From positions 1,282,848 through 1,346,847 of the forward strand of contig NW_027062618.1 in NCBI RefSeq assembly GCF_032884065.1: 64,000 nt of DNA. The letters run 5' to 3'. Below the pieces are notes generated by a model, which worked only from the letters and a program-made list of their open reading frames with translations, did not search any database and was not told the DNA's origin. Position 1 is the first letter of the stretch. Each line of letters opens with the position of its first letter. Both the position numbers and the translations under genes were made by a program. This DNA comes from Artemia franciscana (lineage: Eukaryota; Arthropoda; Branchiopoda; Anostraca; Artemiidae). This document shows, one piece after another, positions 31,684 to 47,316 of this stretch.

Positions 31684-32064
31684 ATGTCAGGAAGAGGAAA
31701 GGGTGGAAAAGTGAAGGGAAAGGCAAAGTCCCGTTCAAACAGGGCAGGTCTCCAATTCCCAGTGGGAAGGATCCACCGTCTTCTGAGAAAGGGCAACTAT
31801 GCGGAGCGAGTTGGTGCAGGCGCACCCGTTTACCTTGCAGCGGTGATGGAGTATTTGGCTGCCGAGGTCCTTGAGCTTGCTGGTAATGCTGCACGAGATA
31901 ACAAAAAAACTCGTATCATTCCTCGTCACCTTCAGCTTGCCATTAGAAACGATGAAGAACTCAACAAGCTTCTGTCGGGGGTCACCATTGCCCAAGGAGG
32001 CGTTTTGCCCAATATTCAAGCAGTCCTTCTACCAAAGAAGACTGAAAAACCGGCAAAGGCTTAA
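31684..32064 (+). CDS. H2A: Histone H2A, U3 copy
   Basis: 126 aa; R42 and H82 present; protein identical to U2. Confidence 0.98.
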   Translation: MSGRGKGGKVKGKAKSRSNRAGLQFPVGRIHRLLRKGNYAERVGAGAPVYLAAVMEYLAAEVLELAGNAARDNKKTRIIPRHLQLAIRNDEELNKLLSGVTIAQGGVLPNIQAVLLPKKTEKPAKA

Positions 32065-32110
32065 ATGAATCTAATTTTTAGCTCCAGGCCCAACCCCCAA
32101 ATTAACCAAC

Positions 32111-32126
32111 AGCCCTTTTAAGGGCT
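32111..32126 (+). promoter_or_regulatory. H2A mRNA 3' stem-loop, U3
   Basis: AGCCCTTTTAAGGGCT. Confidence 0.93.
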
Positions 32127-32728
32127 ACAAATTAATTGAATTGCTCTATAGCATGTGACCATCTGGAAAGGAAAAAGCTATGAAATTTAGGATACTGAAT
32201 GTGAAAAGGAAAACTTTCACATTTGCCTACCTAGTAACAACGCGTAAGAATTGACTGGAGGCGGGGGAAACATTTTCCTTGAAAATCGTTAAATTATACC
32301 CCAACAAAACATGAATAAATATTTCAAGCTTGCCCTTTTGTTACAAGCAATAAAGTCTGCTTTTACATTGATCTCGTTACAAAGCATAGGACTTGAGAGG
32401 AAGCTCATTTTCACCTAAGAAACCAATAGATTATACGCAAAAATTGAGGAACTGTTTTTAAAAATAAACCAAGAGCCTCTAATTCGACTAATTTAAACTA
32501 GCCTAGGAAGCCATAGGGTAGTCATCAAAGGTAGAAACATTTGTGGGAGACTTGTCGTTTTTGTTTCAGAAGGAAAAAAGTTAAAAACAAAAAAAAACAA
32601 TGGATAAACATATTTTGATTCTTTCTAAATATTTGTCTACTAAAAACCTTGCTTTATGACTCTAAAATTAGGCATTTTGTTTCTTTTCAGTTTGTGGATC
32701 AACATTCATTTCGTTACAAAATCTTTCA

Positions 32729-32848
32729 GCCAACGGCCATACCACGTTGAAAGTACCCAGTCTCGTCAGATCCTGGAAGTCACACAACGTCGGGCCCGGT
32801 CAGTACTTGGATGGGTGACCGCCTGGGAACACCGGGTGCTGTTGACAT
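32729..32848 (+). rRNA. 5S rRNA: 5S ribosomal RNA, U3 (A117 variant)
   Basis: 120 nt, identical to U1 and U2, with the T-run terminator following. A single T-to-C change lies about 18 bp upstream (ATTTCGTTACAAA), outside the gene. Confidence 0.96.
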
Positions 32849-34146
32849 CTTTTTTTCTTTTTATGTTTTTATTATGATTTCTTTTTATTCAAAGTAAAAT
32901 AATATTCTTTAACAAACTCGTTTCCTTATTCTAACAACACCAAGATGATTATATTTTATATAAGAGAAAAAAGAGAGACTAAATTGGACATTTCCCTGAT
33001 TCCATCTATCGGTAATAAATAAATGCGAGTCAACTGTTTTGGCTTAGATGATAAGCAAATAAATGAAGGCGAAAATTGAACAGCCACAACAGTTGACTCA
33101 CATTTATTTAAGCCAATAAATAAAGTCAAAAATTGTAACCAAAGTGACATTATAAGCCCCCAAGATATTTTAGTTGACCATTCCAGCAACTAAATCAAGT
33201 TGAAAGCCACCAAGAAACAGACAGTTTTAAATGGTTAATTCTCCTCTGCCGGAATGGGTTCTTCAGCCCTTGGGGCATCTCCTTGATCGGTCAAATATAT
33301 TGGGGGCTTATAATGTCACTCTTTGATCCCAATTTTCGACTTTATTTATTGGCTCATTAGCTATGCCAAAACAACAGTTGACTCACACTCATTCCTGATC
33401 TCCAAAAAGTTGGCGTGTAATTTAGTATATTTCATTGGGGGCACTTTACCAGTAATTTCTGATAAAAGCTCACTGAACAGTGTATTTATGTCCAAACCGT
33501 CTTCATATATTTTTGGGCTCAACTCCATTGTACAGTTCAACTACTTTTGTCTTTCAGTAGCATCTACACCAAAAATTTGCTCATTCCTTCAATAGCGCCG
33601 CGTAAACAGCTGACTTAAATCAAAGACTACTTTAAAGTTAGTCTTTGATTTGTCCATGTCCAAATCCTCTTCATATGTTTTCGGGCCCAACTCCTTTCTA
33701 CAGTTCAAGTTGCCTTGGTCTTTCAATAGCAAAAGTCTACTTGTTCCTTCAATAGCGCCGCCTAAGCAACTGTCTTAAAGACTAACTTTAAAGTTAGTCT
33801 TTGATTGGTCTATGTCCAAAGTCCCTTCAAATGTTTTCGGCCTCAGCTCCATTATACAGTTCAACTGCCTTTCTCTTTCAAGTGCATCAATGACACCAAT
33901 GTACTTGCTCCTTCAAGAGCGCCGCACAAACGACTGACTTGAATCAAAGACTTTAGCCATAAAATCTAGTCTAAGATGGTGTTTTTTAGACAGCAATAGC
34001 ACTAAAATGCAAAAGTAACTATTATACAACGTGTTTTGGGCTCAAACAACAGCTAAATTATACTTGAAAGGGAAAAGTTGACAGTCAAAATGTCAAATTA
34101 ATAGCATTATAACTTTCTGAACAGAGTTTCGAGCATTTGCTTTGAT

Positions 34147-34162
34147 AGCCCTGAAAAGGGCT
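34147..34162 (-). promoter_or_regulatory. H1 mRNA 3' stem-loop, U3
   Basis: Minus strand AGCCCTTTTCAGGGCT. Confidence 0.92.
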
Positions 34163-34195
34163 GTTTGATACTGTAGGATAGACCTATTGCACACA

Positions 34196-34870
34196 TTACT
34201 TTTTAGCTGGTTTCTTAGCCACTGACTTTTTAGATGCCACTTTCTTGGCGGGAGCTTTCTTGACTGATGGCCCCTTCTTAGGTGTCGACTTCTTTGCTGC
34301 TACTGCTTTTTTGGCAACAGTGGGTTTCTTGAAAGTCTTTACAGGTTTCTTGCTACCAGCCATTGGCTTGGTAGCCTTTTTGGATGAAGTTGACTTTTTA
34401 ACTGCAGTAGGTTTGGCTGTTTTCTTGACTGAGGTCTTCTTAGCTGTGGGCTTGGTAGGCTTTACAGCCTTGGGGTTTTCGGCCTTGATAGGCTTTGCAA
34501 GCTTGAAAGAACCAGTTACGCCAGTACCTTTGGGATTTATAACAAGTCCATTTGCAAGGCAGCGCTTCAAAGCTTGCTTAAGATGCATATTCACAACTTT
34601 GGCATCATTGCCAACCTGAAAATTGGCCATTATGTATTTGAGAATGGCCTGACGGCTAGATCCCCCGCGTTCTTTCAGGTCAGCAATGGATTTGGTGATC
34701 ATTTCGGTGTATTTTGGGTGGTTTGCTGGTGCCTTGGCTTTTTTATCCCCTTTAGGTTTTGCAACCTTAGCTGGTTTTGGAGCCTTTGCTTTCTTTTCCT
34801 TCTTGGCTGGTGAAGCCATGCTCTGGGATTCTACAGATGTTGGTGCCACTTGAGCTTCAACTTCAGACAT
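34196..34870 (-). CDS. H1: Linker histone H1, U3 copy
   Basis: 224 aa, start at 34870. Differs from U2 by I109L (LANGLVINPK), a conservative change in the globular domain's beta-hairpin region. TPKK intact. AAACACA box conserved upstream. Confidence 0.97.
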   Translation of the reverse strand: MSEVEAQVAPTSVESQSMASPAKKEKKAKAPKPAKVAKPKGDKKAKAPANHPKYTEMITKSIADLKERGGSSRQAILKYIMANFQVGNDAKVVNMHLKQALKRCLANGLVINPKGTGVTGSFKLAKPIKAENPKAVKPTKPTAKKTSVKKTAKPTAVKKSTSSKKATKPMAGSKKPVKTFKKPTVAKKAVAAKKSTPKKGPSVKKAPAKKVASKKSVAKKPAKK

Positions 34871-36339
34871 TTCCAATTCTTTTCTAACTTTTCTCTATCA
34901 CTAGCGCGACTGAATATCCAATACATGTTTATTTTCAAAGTTTTACAATTGTACTTTGGAAACCGCCGTACCCGGGTTAACATTATTCTCTGTGCGCGAG
35001 CTAAGGAATTTCGGCCGTGCTTGTGTTTGTTTGTAATGGCTTTATTCAAATTTTCGACTAGGAGGTAAGCTTTTGGGGTATGAAACCTATACTAAAGGAT
35101 AGACAGGTCATTTTTCTACAAGAAGACATTTTTTTTAGCGCTTCATTTGTGCTAATTTGCCAGCAAATGGGCAGAGAACAGTGGAAATCCGTCAAAACTA
35201 GTGTTCAATCTCAATAAACACCTTTTTGCTAGGAATTTATATCCTCGATGTCCACTTTTTATTTTTTATTAGTGAAATCCAGTACAAGAGCTTTCAGAGA
35301 ATGTAACATAGATGCATGCGTGTTTGCAAAATCGTATTCAAATTAATTCCGAAACTCCAGCTAAAAACACAGAAGATAAAGCAATTAGAAACGACACCTA
35401 AATTTGAGGCTTAAAGTGTCAAACTCGTATTTTAATGAAAATAAATTTCATTTTATTCTAAATTTATATTTAAAAAGACAAGAATAACATTGTAAGGTTT
35501 CCGAGATGCGGAGGGACTCCTTTGATAGTAGTACAGGAAGGATATGAGGTGGACAAGGAGGCTTCAAAAAACAAGCATCTCAGAATTTCTTTTTTTTTAT
35601 GCTTTTTAAACAGAATCCCTTTAGAACAACAGATTTCAACAAAAGAAGAGTCAAAGGAACTTGGATGCATTTTTTTTTTTATCTCTTTTTTTGAAACAAA
35701 GGCTTTTATTACTTATAGTCATGTATTTCAAAAAGCCAAAGGTACTGAAATTTTGAGGCTTTTGTGTCAAATTTGTATTCTAATAAAAACAAATTTTACT
35801 TTATTTTAGCATTATATTTAAAAAAAATGAAAATGGCATTGTAATTTTTTTGAGATGTGGGGGGGGGGGGGAGGCAAAGTTGAAACAAACCGCTTTCATT
35901 TATTTCGATCATAGGCTATCTGAAAGTTTATTATACTTTCCAGTCAAAAAGGAATTATTTTAAACCGGAGAAATGTCCCCCTTTCTGCAGTATGTTTTCG
36001 AGTTTTGCTTAAAAACGAACATAGAAATCATAAATTAAATTAAAAAACAAAAACAAAAAAAACTCAAAAAGTTAACTGACAAATGGCAAAAAATTTTTGC
36101 AAAAGTTAAAAACGCAAAACAAACTGTTGTTATATGATCACAAATAAAATATTATCACAAATAACTGCTATGTAATCCACAAATAAAATCATTTTTATAG
36201 GCTTATGGCGTCTTTTATTTCAAAAGACCAAAAGCAGTGTTGGAACAAACTAATATGTTCAATGCTTAGCATTGAAATGCAATATATTTCAACGGTGACT
36301 ACCAGCTAAAAGTCCGTTTGCTGTTGTTTTTCGACCTCT

Positions 36340-37293
36340 AAATTAAAGAGCAGGGTTGTGTTCTATCCCCCTTTATATGTATCATTTTGATGGACTTCGT
36401 CTTAAGGAGCACAGGAAAGGCAATTGGAGACCATGGAATCAAATGGGGAGGAAGAACGCTCCTGGACTTAGATTATGCTGATGATTTAAGCATATTAGAT
36501 GAAAGTGTGAGCAAAATGAATGAATTTTTAGAGGTTTTACGAGTTCAGGGTGCTAAAATAGGCTTGAAAATTAATGTTAAGAAGACTAAGTCACTAAGGC
36601 TATAGGAATAAGTGAAGATGAACAGGTGACATTAGGTAACGAAAAGATTGAACAGGTTGGGAGCTTCAGTTACCTAGGTAGTATTATTAGTAAAGATGGT
36701 GGGAGCAGTGAAGATGTTAAAAATAGAATAGCTAGGGCCCAGGGTGTTTTTTCACAGTTAAAAAAAGTTTGGAAGAATAGAAAGATAAGTCTACAAACCA
36801 AGATTAGAATATTGAAAGCTACAGTGATGACAGTGGTCAAATATGGCTCTGAAGCATGGGCACTCCGAAAAGCAGATGAAAATTTACTAGATGTTTTCCA
36901 GAGAAATTGGCTACGGATTGTTCTGGGTACCCGGCTGACTGACCGTATTTCAAACAGTAGGCTGTACGAAAAGTGTGGTTCAATCCCGCTTTCTGGGGCT
37001 ATAATGAAAGAAAGGTTGAGATGGCTAGGCCACGTTCTACGGATGAAGGATGACAGATTACCGAAGATTGTCCTTTTTGGCCAACAGTCTGGGGCTACAC
37101 GGAAAGCAGGTCGTCCTTGTCTGGGTTGGGAGTGATGTCATAAATAAAGATTTAAAGGAAATGGGAACTTCCTGGGAGGGTGTAAAGAGGGAGGTTTTAA
37201 ATAGATTAGGTTGGAGAAGGAGCGTGCGTAGCTGTGTTGGCCTCAGGCGGCTTGGTGCTGCAGTGAGTTATTAGTAGTAGTAGTAAATTAAAG
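36340..37293 (+). mobile_element. RTE-like LINE fragment, U3
   Basis: Same insertion, AAATTAAAG at 36340-36348 and 37285-37293. Here the first motif reads QGCVLSP, the intact RT form, so the G-to-D changes in U1 and U2 arose later. Confidence 0.9.
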
Positions 37294-37783
37294 TCCATCG
37301 GATGCCTTTTGTTATGGTTTGAAACTCATGATTTTGGGCTTCATTCTCAGAGTCAGTTTACAAGGAAATTCATTTGCTATCTAAACTGTTGCCAGCTTTT
37401 CATACTTGTTTATTAACTGCAAATAACTAATGCAATAATATACTTGTGTCCAAACTATAAGGTCCAGCGGCAATTTAGTAAGAGTAGGAACACATTTTCC
37501 TCCGTTCCTACTATCTTCATTCCAACATGATAAAATAGGCTTGTGCAGTTGAATAGCAACAACTATTTCCTTGAATAATCCCATGATGAGAATAAACAAC
37601 TTTATTCAAATATGCAAGGAAAAGCAAAATACAATAAAATAGCAATGGTAATTTGTTTGCAGAATACGAGTCAGATATTGCACCTGAGACGAAAAGAAAA
37701 AAAAAAGTATTTACCGACATTTTAAATGCACAATATAAAAAAGGCTCATAGAACCGGGGCTAGAAAGTGTTTAAAGATTTGTT

Positions 37784-37799
37784 GGCCTTTAAAAAGGCC
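37784..37799 (-). promoter_or_regulatory. H4 mRNA 3' stem-loop, U3
   Basis: Minus strand GGCCTTTTTAAAGGCC. Confidence 0.92.
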
Positions 37800-37838
37800 G
37801 TTGGGTTTGGGGACAGTTCAAAAGGCATTTGGAAATCA

Positions 37839-38195
<357 letters not shown>

Positions 38196-38294
38196 CTAAC
38201 AAGTTTTCTTGAAAGCCCGTTTCATTTATATTACCAAAGGCTTTCCCCAAAAATTGTTACTCTATCGCGCGGCTGGCGCTCAATATAAATATAG

Positions 38295-38910
<616 letters not shown>

Positions 38911-39010
38911 NNNNNNNNNNNNNNNNNNNNNNNNNNNNNNNNNNNNNNNNNNNNNNNNNNNNNNNNNNNNNNNNNNNNNNNNNNNNNNNNNNNNNNNNNN
39001 NNNNNNNNNN
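38911..39010. other. Assembly gap, 100 Ns
   Basis: Exactly 100 Ns, a conventional unknown-size gap. The flanks are both H4-H3 region: the sequence after it restarts upstream of H4, at the point equal to about 37488 in U3. Confidence 0.98.
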
Positions 39011-39284
39011 TAGGAACACATTTTCCTCCGTTCCTACTATCTTCATTCCAACATGATAAAATAGGCTTGTACAGTTGAATAGCAACAACTATTTCCTTGA
39101 ATAATCCCATGATGAGAATAAACAACTTTATTCAAATATGCAAGGAAAAGCTAAATACAATAAAATAGCAATGGTAATTTGTTTGCAGAATCGAATCAGA
39201 TATTGCACCTGAGACGAAAAGAAAAAAAAAGTATTTACCGACATTTTAAATGTACATATAAAAAAGGCTCATAGAACCGGGCTA

Positions 39285-39716
<432 letters not shown>

Positions 39717-39733
39717 CTAACAAGTTTTCTTGA

Positions 39734-40306
<573 letters not shown>

Positions 40307-40314
40307 TAACCAAC

Positions 40315-40329
40315 GGCCCTTTTAAGGCC
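40315..40329 (+). promoter_or_regulatory. H3 mRNA 3' stem-loop, U4, one base short
   Basis: GGCCCTTTTAAGGCC; one G fewer than in the other copies. Confidence 0.75.
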
Positions 40330-40772
40330 ACTAGATGGTTTAAACAAACACGCAAAATAGCGTTAAACAGCCTAGTGTTCCATGACATAAAAGGTATGAG
40401 TCAAGGGCCTGTTGATCCGAAACATCTAATGAAAAGGAAACACGTCAAAATGCCAATTTAGGCCAGCCTAATAAATCCAAAATACCCAAAAAATGAATAG
40501 CTCCCAATGGGACCCAACAAGCCTATGAAAATGCTTTGATGGAATGTCATGAAAAAGACGGAGGCCCCGTTTTCTAATTCTCTTGACTATTACGTCGATA
40601 ATATATTACTTTGTATACAACAAGCAAATTGAGCGTTGCCTTTGAAACAGGGGACTTTTGTTTTTTTTTCGTATTAGGGTTTAGTATGGGTTCTTGTTTA
40701 CCTGAAATTTCGCAAATCAAAGCCAGGAACAGTAAAAGCAATTTGAGAGCAGAGCATTTAGAATAAGGTGGT

Positions 40773-40788
40773 AGCCCTTAAAAGGGCT
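40773..40788 (-). promoter_or_regulatory. H2B mRNA 3' stem-loop, U5
   Basis: Minus strand AGCCCTTTTAAGGGCT. Confidence 0.92.
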
Positions 40789-40838
40789 GTTTGGGAGGGC
40801 CCGGCTGATTGGGCGCTAATAGACAGGGAAAACACCTC

Positions 40839-41209
<371 letters not shown>

Positions 41210-41425
41210 TGTTAATAGATTCTTTAACAGAATCCAATAATCAAATGAATAGCGTTTCCAAAACTCGACCCGCTTATATACCAACTACAGTTCGCGCGCA
41301 ATTCTTTTCTCAGAGGAACTCAGTTCGCTGGCTGGAGTATAAATTGTTTTGCGCATTCAAAAACAGACATCATTTTCAATTGTTCGTGTTTAAAGAATCT
41401 CAAGGAATTTCGTAACCTAGAAACC

Positions 41426-41805
41426 ATGTCAGGAAGAGGAAAGGGTGAAAAGTGAAGGGAAAGGCAAAGTCCCGTTCAAACAGGGCAGGTCTCCAATTCC
41501 CAGTGGGAAGGATCCACCGTCTTCTGAGAAAGGGCAACTATGCGGAGCGAGTTGGTGCAGGCGCACCCGTTTACCTTGCAGCGGTGATGGAGTATTTGGC
41601 TGCCGAGGTCCTTGAGCTTGCTGGTAATGCTGCACGAGATAACAAAAAAACTCGTATCATTCCTCGTCACCTTCAGCTTGCCATTAGAAACGATGAAGAA
41701 CTCAACAAGCTTCTGTCGGGGGTCACCATTGCCCAAGGAGGCGTTTTGCCCAATATTCAAGCAGTCCTTCTACCAAAGAAGACTGAAAAACCGGCAAAGG
41801 CTTAA
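41426..41805 (+). CDS. H2A: Histone H2A, U5 copy, one-base deletion
   Basis: ATG at 41426; 380 nt against 381. One G is missing near 41447 (GGGTGAAAAG for GGGTGGAAAAG), in codon 7-8. The remainder is the standard H2A with R42 and H82. Confidence 0.8.
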
Positions 41806-41850
41806 ATGAATCTAATTTTTAGCTCCAGGCCCAACCCCCAATTAACCAAC

Positions 41851-41866
41851 AGCCCTTTTAAGGGCT
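41851..41866 (+). promoter_or_regulatory. H2A mRNA 3' stem-loop, U5
   Basis: AGCCCTTTTAAGGGCT. Confidence 0.92.
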
Positions 41867-42471
41867 ACAAATTAATTGAATTGCTCTATAGCATGTGACC
41901 ATCTGGAAAGGACAAGCTATGAAATTTAGGATACTGAATGTGAAAAGGAAAACTTTCACATTTGCCTACCTAGTAACAACGCGTAAGAATTGACTGGAGG
42001 CGGCGGGGGGAAACATTTTCCTTGAAAATCGTTAAATTATACCCCAACAAAACATGAATAAATATTTCAAGCTTGCCCTTTTGTTACAAGCAATAAAGTC
42101 TGCTTTTACATTGATCTCGTTACAAAGCATAGGACTTGAGAGGAAGCTCATTTTCACCTAAGAAACCAATAGATTATACGCAAAAATTGAGGAACTGTTT
42201 TTAAAAATAAACCAAGGAGCCTCTAATTCGACTAATCTAAACTAGCCTAGGAAGCCATAGGGTAGTCATCAAAGGTAGAAACATTGTGGGAGACTTGTCC
42301 GTTTTTGTTTCAGAAGGAAAAAAGTTAAAAAAAACAAAAAACAATGGATAAACATATTTTGATTCTTTCTAAATATTTGTCTACTAAAAACCTTGCTTTA
42401 TAACTCTAAAATTAGGCATTTTGTTTCCTTTCAGTTTGTGATCAACATTCATTTTGTTACAAAATCTTTCA

Positions 42472-42591
42472 GCCAACGGCCATACCACGTTGAAAGTACC
42501 CAGTCTCGTCAGATCCTGGAAGTCACACAACGTCGGGCCCGGTCAGTACTTGGATGGGTGACCGCCTGGGAACACCGGGTGCTGTTGGCAT
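42472..42591 (+). rRNA. 5S rRNA: 5S ribosomal RNA, U5 (G117 form)
   Basis: 120 nt. Identical to U1-U3 except for G at position 117 (GTTGGCAT), restoring the C2-G117 pair of helix I. The T-run terminator follows. Confidence 0.97.
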
Positions 42592-43868
42592 CTTTTTTTT
42601 ATGTTTTTATTATGATTTCTTTTTATTCAAAGTAAAATAATATTCTTTAACAAACTCGTTTCCTTATTCTAACAACACCAAGATGATTATATTTTATAAA
42701 AGAGAGACTCAATTGGACATTTCCCTGATTCCATCTATCGGTAATAAATAAATGCGAGTCAACTGTTTTGGCTTAGATGATAAGCAAATAAATGAAGGCG
42801 AAAATTGAACAGCCACAACAGTTGACTCACATTTATTTAAGCCAATAAATAAAGTCAAAAATTGTAACCAAAGTGACATTATAAGCCCCCAAGATATTTT
42901 AGTTGACCATTCCAGCAACTAAATCAAGTTGAAAGCCACCAAGAAACAGACAGTTTTAAATGGTTAATTCTCCTCTGCCGGAATGGGTTCTTCAGCCCTT
43001 GGGGCATCTCCTTGATCGGTCAAATATATTGGGGGCTTATAATGTCACTCTTTGATCCCAATTTTCGACTTTATTTATTGGCTCATTAGCTAAGCCAAAA
43101 CAACAGTTGACTCACACTCATTCCTGATCTCCAAAAAGTTGGCGTGTAATTTAGTATATTCCATTGGGGGCACTTTACCAGTAATTTCTGATAAAAGCTC
43201 ACTGAACAGTGTATTTATGTCCAAACCGTCTTCATATATTTTTGGGCTCAACTCCATTGTACAGTTCAACTACTTTTGTCTTTCAGTAGCATCTACACCA
43301 AAAATTTGCTCATTCCTTCAATAGCGCCGCGTAAACAGCTGACTTAAATCAAAGACTTTACTTTAAAGTTAGTCTTTGATTTGTCCATGTCCAAATCCTC
43401 TTCATATGTTTTCGGGCCCAACTCCTTTCTACAGTTCAAGTTGCCTTGGTCTTTCAATAGCAAAAGTCTACTTGTTCCTTCAATAGCGCCGCCTAAGCAA
43501 CTGTCTTAAAGACTAACTTTAAAGTTAGTCTTTGATTGGTCTATGTCCAAAGTCCCTTCAAATGTTTTCGGCCTCAGCTCCATTATACAGTTCAACTGTC
43601 TTTCTCTTTCAAGTGCATCAATGTACTTGCTCCTTCAAGAGCGCCGCACAAACGACTGACTTTTATCAAAGACTTCAGCCATAAAATCTAGTCTAAGATG
43701 GTGTTTTTTAGACAGCAATAGCACTAGAATGCAAAAGTAACTATTATACAACGTGTTTTGGGCTCAAACAACAGCTAAATTATACTTGAAAGGGAAAAGT
43801 TGACAGTCCAAATGTCAAATTAATAGCATTATAACTTTCTGAACAGAGTTTCGAGCATTTGCTTTGAT

Positions 43869-43884
43869 AGCCCTGAAAAGGGCT
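43869..43884 (-). promoter_or_regulatory. H1 mRNA 3' stem-loop, U5
   Basis: Minus strand AGCCCTTTTCAGGGCT. Confidence 0.92.
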
Positions 43885-43917
43885 GTTTGATACTGTAGGA
43901 TAGACCTATTGCACACA

Positions 43918-44591
43918 TTACTTTTTCGCTGGTTTCTTAGCCACTGACTTTTTAGATGCCACTTTCTTGGCGGGAGCTTTCTTGACTGATGGCCCCTTCT
44001 TAGGTGTCGACTTCTTTGCTGCTACTGCTTTTTTGGCAACAGTGGGTTTCTTGAAAGTCTTTACAGGTTTCTTGCTACCAGCCATTGGCTTGGTAGCCTT
44101 TTTGGATGAAGTTGACTTTTTAACTGCAGTAGGTTTGTCTGTTTTCTTGACTGAGGTCTTCTTAGCTGTGGGCTTGGTAGGCTTTCCAGCCTTGGGGTTT
44201 TCGGCCTTGATAGGCTTTGCAAGCTTGAAAGAACCAGTTACGCCAGTACCTTTGGGATTTATAACAATTCCATTTGCAAGGCAGCGCTTCAAAGCTTGCT
44301 TAAGATGCATATTCACAACTTTGGCATCATTGCCAACCTGAAAATTGGCCATTATGTATTTGAGAATGGCCTGACGGCTAGATCCCCCGCGTTCTTTCAG
44401 GTCAGCAATGGATTTGGTGATCATTTCGGTGTATTTTGGGTGGTTTGCTGGTGCCTTGGCTTTTTATCCCCTTTAGGTTTTGCAACCTTAGCTGGTTTTG
44501 GAGCCTTTGCTTTCTTTTCCTTCTTGGCTGGTGAAGCCATGCTCTGGGATTCTACAGATGTTGGTGCCACTTGAGCTTCAACTTCAGACAT
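43918..44591 (-). CDS. H1: Linker histone H1, U5 copy, one-base deletion in N-tail
   Basis: 674 nt against 675: a T-run near 44461 is one short, breaking the frame before the globular domain. Downstream sequence is a normal H1 with two tail changes from U2 (V to G in NPKAGKP, A to D in KKTDKP). The acidic D in the basic tail is unusual. The frame break is probably a homopolymer error; the two substitutions look real. Confidence 0.82.
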
Positions 44592-46362
44592 TTCCAATTC
44601 TTTTCTAACTTCTCTCTATCACTAGCGCGACTGAATATCCAATACATGTTTATTTTCAAAGTTTTACAATTGTACTTTGGAAACCGCCGTACCCGGGTTA
44701 ACATTATTCTCTGTGCGCGAGCTAAGGAATTTCGGCCGTGCTTGTGTTTGTTTGTAATGGCTTTATTCAAATTTTCGACTAGGAGGTAAGCTTTTGGGGT
44801 ATGAAACCTATACTAAAGGATAGACAGGTCATTTTTCTACAAGTAGACATTTTTTTTAGCGCTTCATTTGTGCTAATTTGCCAGCAAATGGGCAGAGAAC
44901 AGTGGAAATCCGTCAAAACTAGTGTTCAATCTCAATAAACACCTTTTTGCTAGGAATTTATATCCTCGATGTCCACTTTTTATTTTTTATTAGTGAAATC
45001 CAGTACAAGAGCTTTCAGAGAATGTAACATAGATGCATGTGTGTTTGCAAAATCGTATTCAAATTAATTCCGAAACTCCAGCTAAAAACACAGAAGATAA
45101 AGCAATTAGAAACGACACCTAAATTTGAGGCTTAAAGTGTCAAACTCGTATTTTAATGAAAATAAATTTCATTTTATTCTAAATTTATATTTAAAAAGAC
45201 AAGAATAACATTGTAAGGTTTCCGAGATGCGGAGGGTTGGGAGCGGAAGTGAACCGTTTTTATTTGTTTTAATCACAGCCTATAGAAAAGTTCAATATAC
45301 ATAAAGCTTAAAACAAAATTATTTGCAACCTGAGAAATGTCCCTTTCTACAGTGTATTTTCAATTTTGCTTAATATCCAACAATAGAAAGCACAAATTAG
45401 CCTAATTGTGAAAAAAAAATTGACACAATTACAATCATTAGATTTATATGAATAAGTAAGGAAAGAATATATGCCTTTTAGATTTTGATATCTAAATCTC
45501 TAGTGATGTTTGACACATTTGCAATCATTAGATTTATATGAATAAGCAAGTAAAGAATGTCTGCCTGCCTTGTAGATTTTGATATCTAAATCTCCTTTGA
45601 TAGTAGTACAGGAAGGATATGAGGTGGACAAGGAGGCTTCAAAAACAAGCATCTCAGAATTTCTTTTTTTTTATGCTTTTTAAACAGAATCCCTTTAGAA
45701 CAACAGTTTTCAACAAAAGAAGAGTCAAAGGAACTTGGATGCATTTTTTTTTTTTATCTCTTTTTTCGAAACAAAGGCTTTTATTACTTATAGTCATGTA
45801 TTTCAAAAAGCCAAAGGTACTGAAATTTTGAGGCTTTTGAAAAAAAATGAAAATGGCATTGTAATTTTTTTGAGATGTGTGTGGGGGGGGGGGAGGCAAA
45901 GTTGAAACAAACCGCTTTCATTTATTTCGATCATGAGCTATCTGAAAGTTTATTATACTTTCCAGTCAACAAGGAATTATTTTAAACCAGAGAAATGTCC
46001 CCCTTTCTGCAGTATGTTTTCGAGTTTTGCTTAAAAACGAACATAGAAATCATAAATTAAATTAAAAAACAAAAACAAAAAAAAACTCAAAAAGTTAACT
46101 GACAAATGGCAAAAAATTTTTGCAAAAGTTAAAAACGCAAAACAAACTGTTGTTATATGATCACAAATAAAATATTATCACAAATAACTGCTATGTAATC
46201 CACAAATAAAATCATTTTTATAGGCTTATGGCGTCTTTTATTTCAAAAGACCAAAAGCAGTGTTGGAACAAACTAATATGTTCAATGCTTAGCATTGAAA
46301 TGCAATATATTTCAACGGTGACTACCAGCTAAAAGTCCGTTTGCTGTTGTTTTTCGACCTCT

Positions 46363-47316
46363 AAATTAAAGAGCAGGGTTGTGTTCTATCCCCCTTTATA
46401 TGTATCATTTTGATGGACTTCGTCTTAAGGAGCACAGGAAAGGCAATTGGAGACCATGGAATCAAATGGGGAGGAAGAACGCTCCTGGACTTAGATTATG
46501 CTGATGATTTAAGCATATTAGATGAAAGTGTGAGCAAAATGAATGAATTTTTAGAGGTTTTACGAGTTCAGGGTGCTAAAATAGGCTTGAAAATTAATGT
46601 TAAGAAGACTAAGTCACTAAGGCTATAGGAATAAGTGAAGATGAACAGGTGACATTAGGTAACGAAAAGATTGATCAGGTTGGGAGCTTCAGTTACCTAG
46701 GTAGTATTATTAGTAAAGATGGTGGGAGCAGTGAAGATGTTAAAAGTAGAATAGTTAGGGCCCAGGGTGTTTTTTCACAGTTAAAAAAAGTTTGAAAGAA
46801 TAGAAAGATAAGTCTACAAACCAAGATTAGAATATTGAAAGCTACAGTGATGACAGTGGTCAAGTATGGCTCTGAAGCATGGGCACTCCGAAAAGCAGAT
46901 GAAAATTTACTAGATGTTTTCCAGAGAAATTGCCTACGGATTGTTCTGGGTACCCGGCTGACTGACCGTATTTCAAACAGTAGGTTGTACGAAAAGTGTG
47001 GTTCAATCCCGCTTTCTGGGGCTATAATGAAAGAAAGGTTGAGATGGCTAGGCCACGTTCTACGGATGAAGGATGACAGATTACCGAAGATTGTCCTTTT
47101 TGGCCAACCGTCTGGGGCTACACGGAAAGCAGGTCGTCCTTGTCTGGGTTGGGAGTGATGTCATAAATAAAGATTTAAAGGAAATGGGAACTTCCTGGGA
47201 GGGTGTAAAGAGGGAGGTTTTAAATAGATTAGGTTGGAGAAGGAGCGTGCGTAGCTGTGTTGGCCTCAGGCGGCTTCGTGCTGCAGTGAGTTATTAGTAG
47301 TAGTAGTAAATTAAAG
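46363..47316 (+). mobile_element. RTE-like LINE fragment, U5
   Basis: Same insertion, AAATTAAAG at 46363-46371 and 47308-47316. Intact QGCVLSP motif, the two shared frameshifts, plus a private stop (TGG to TGA near 46793) and a few substitutions. The most diverged of the four copies. Confidence 0.9.
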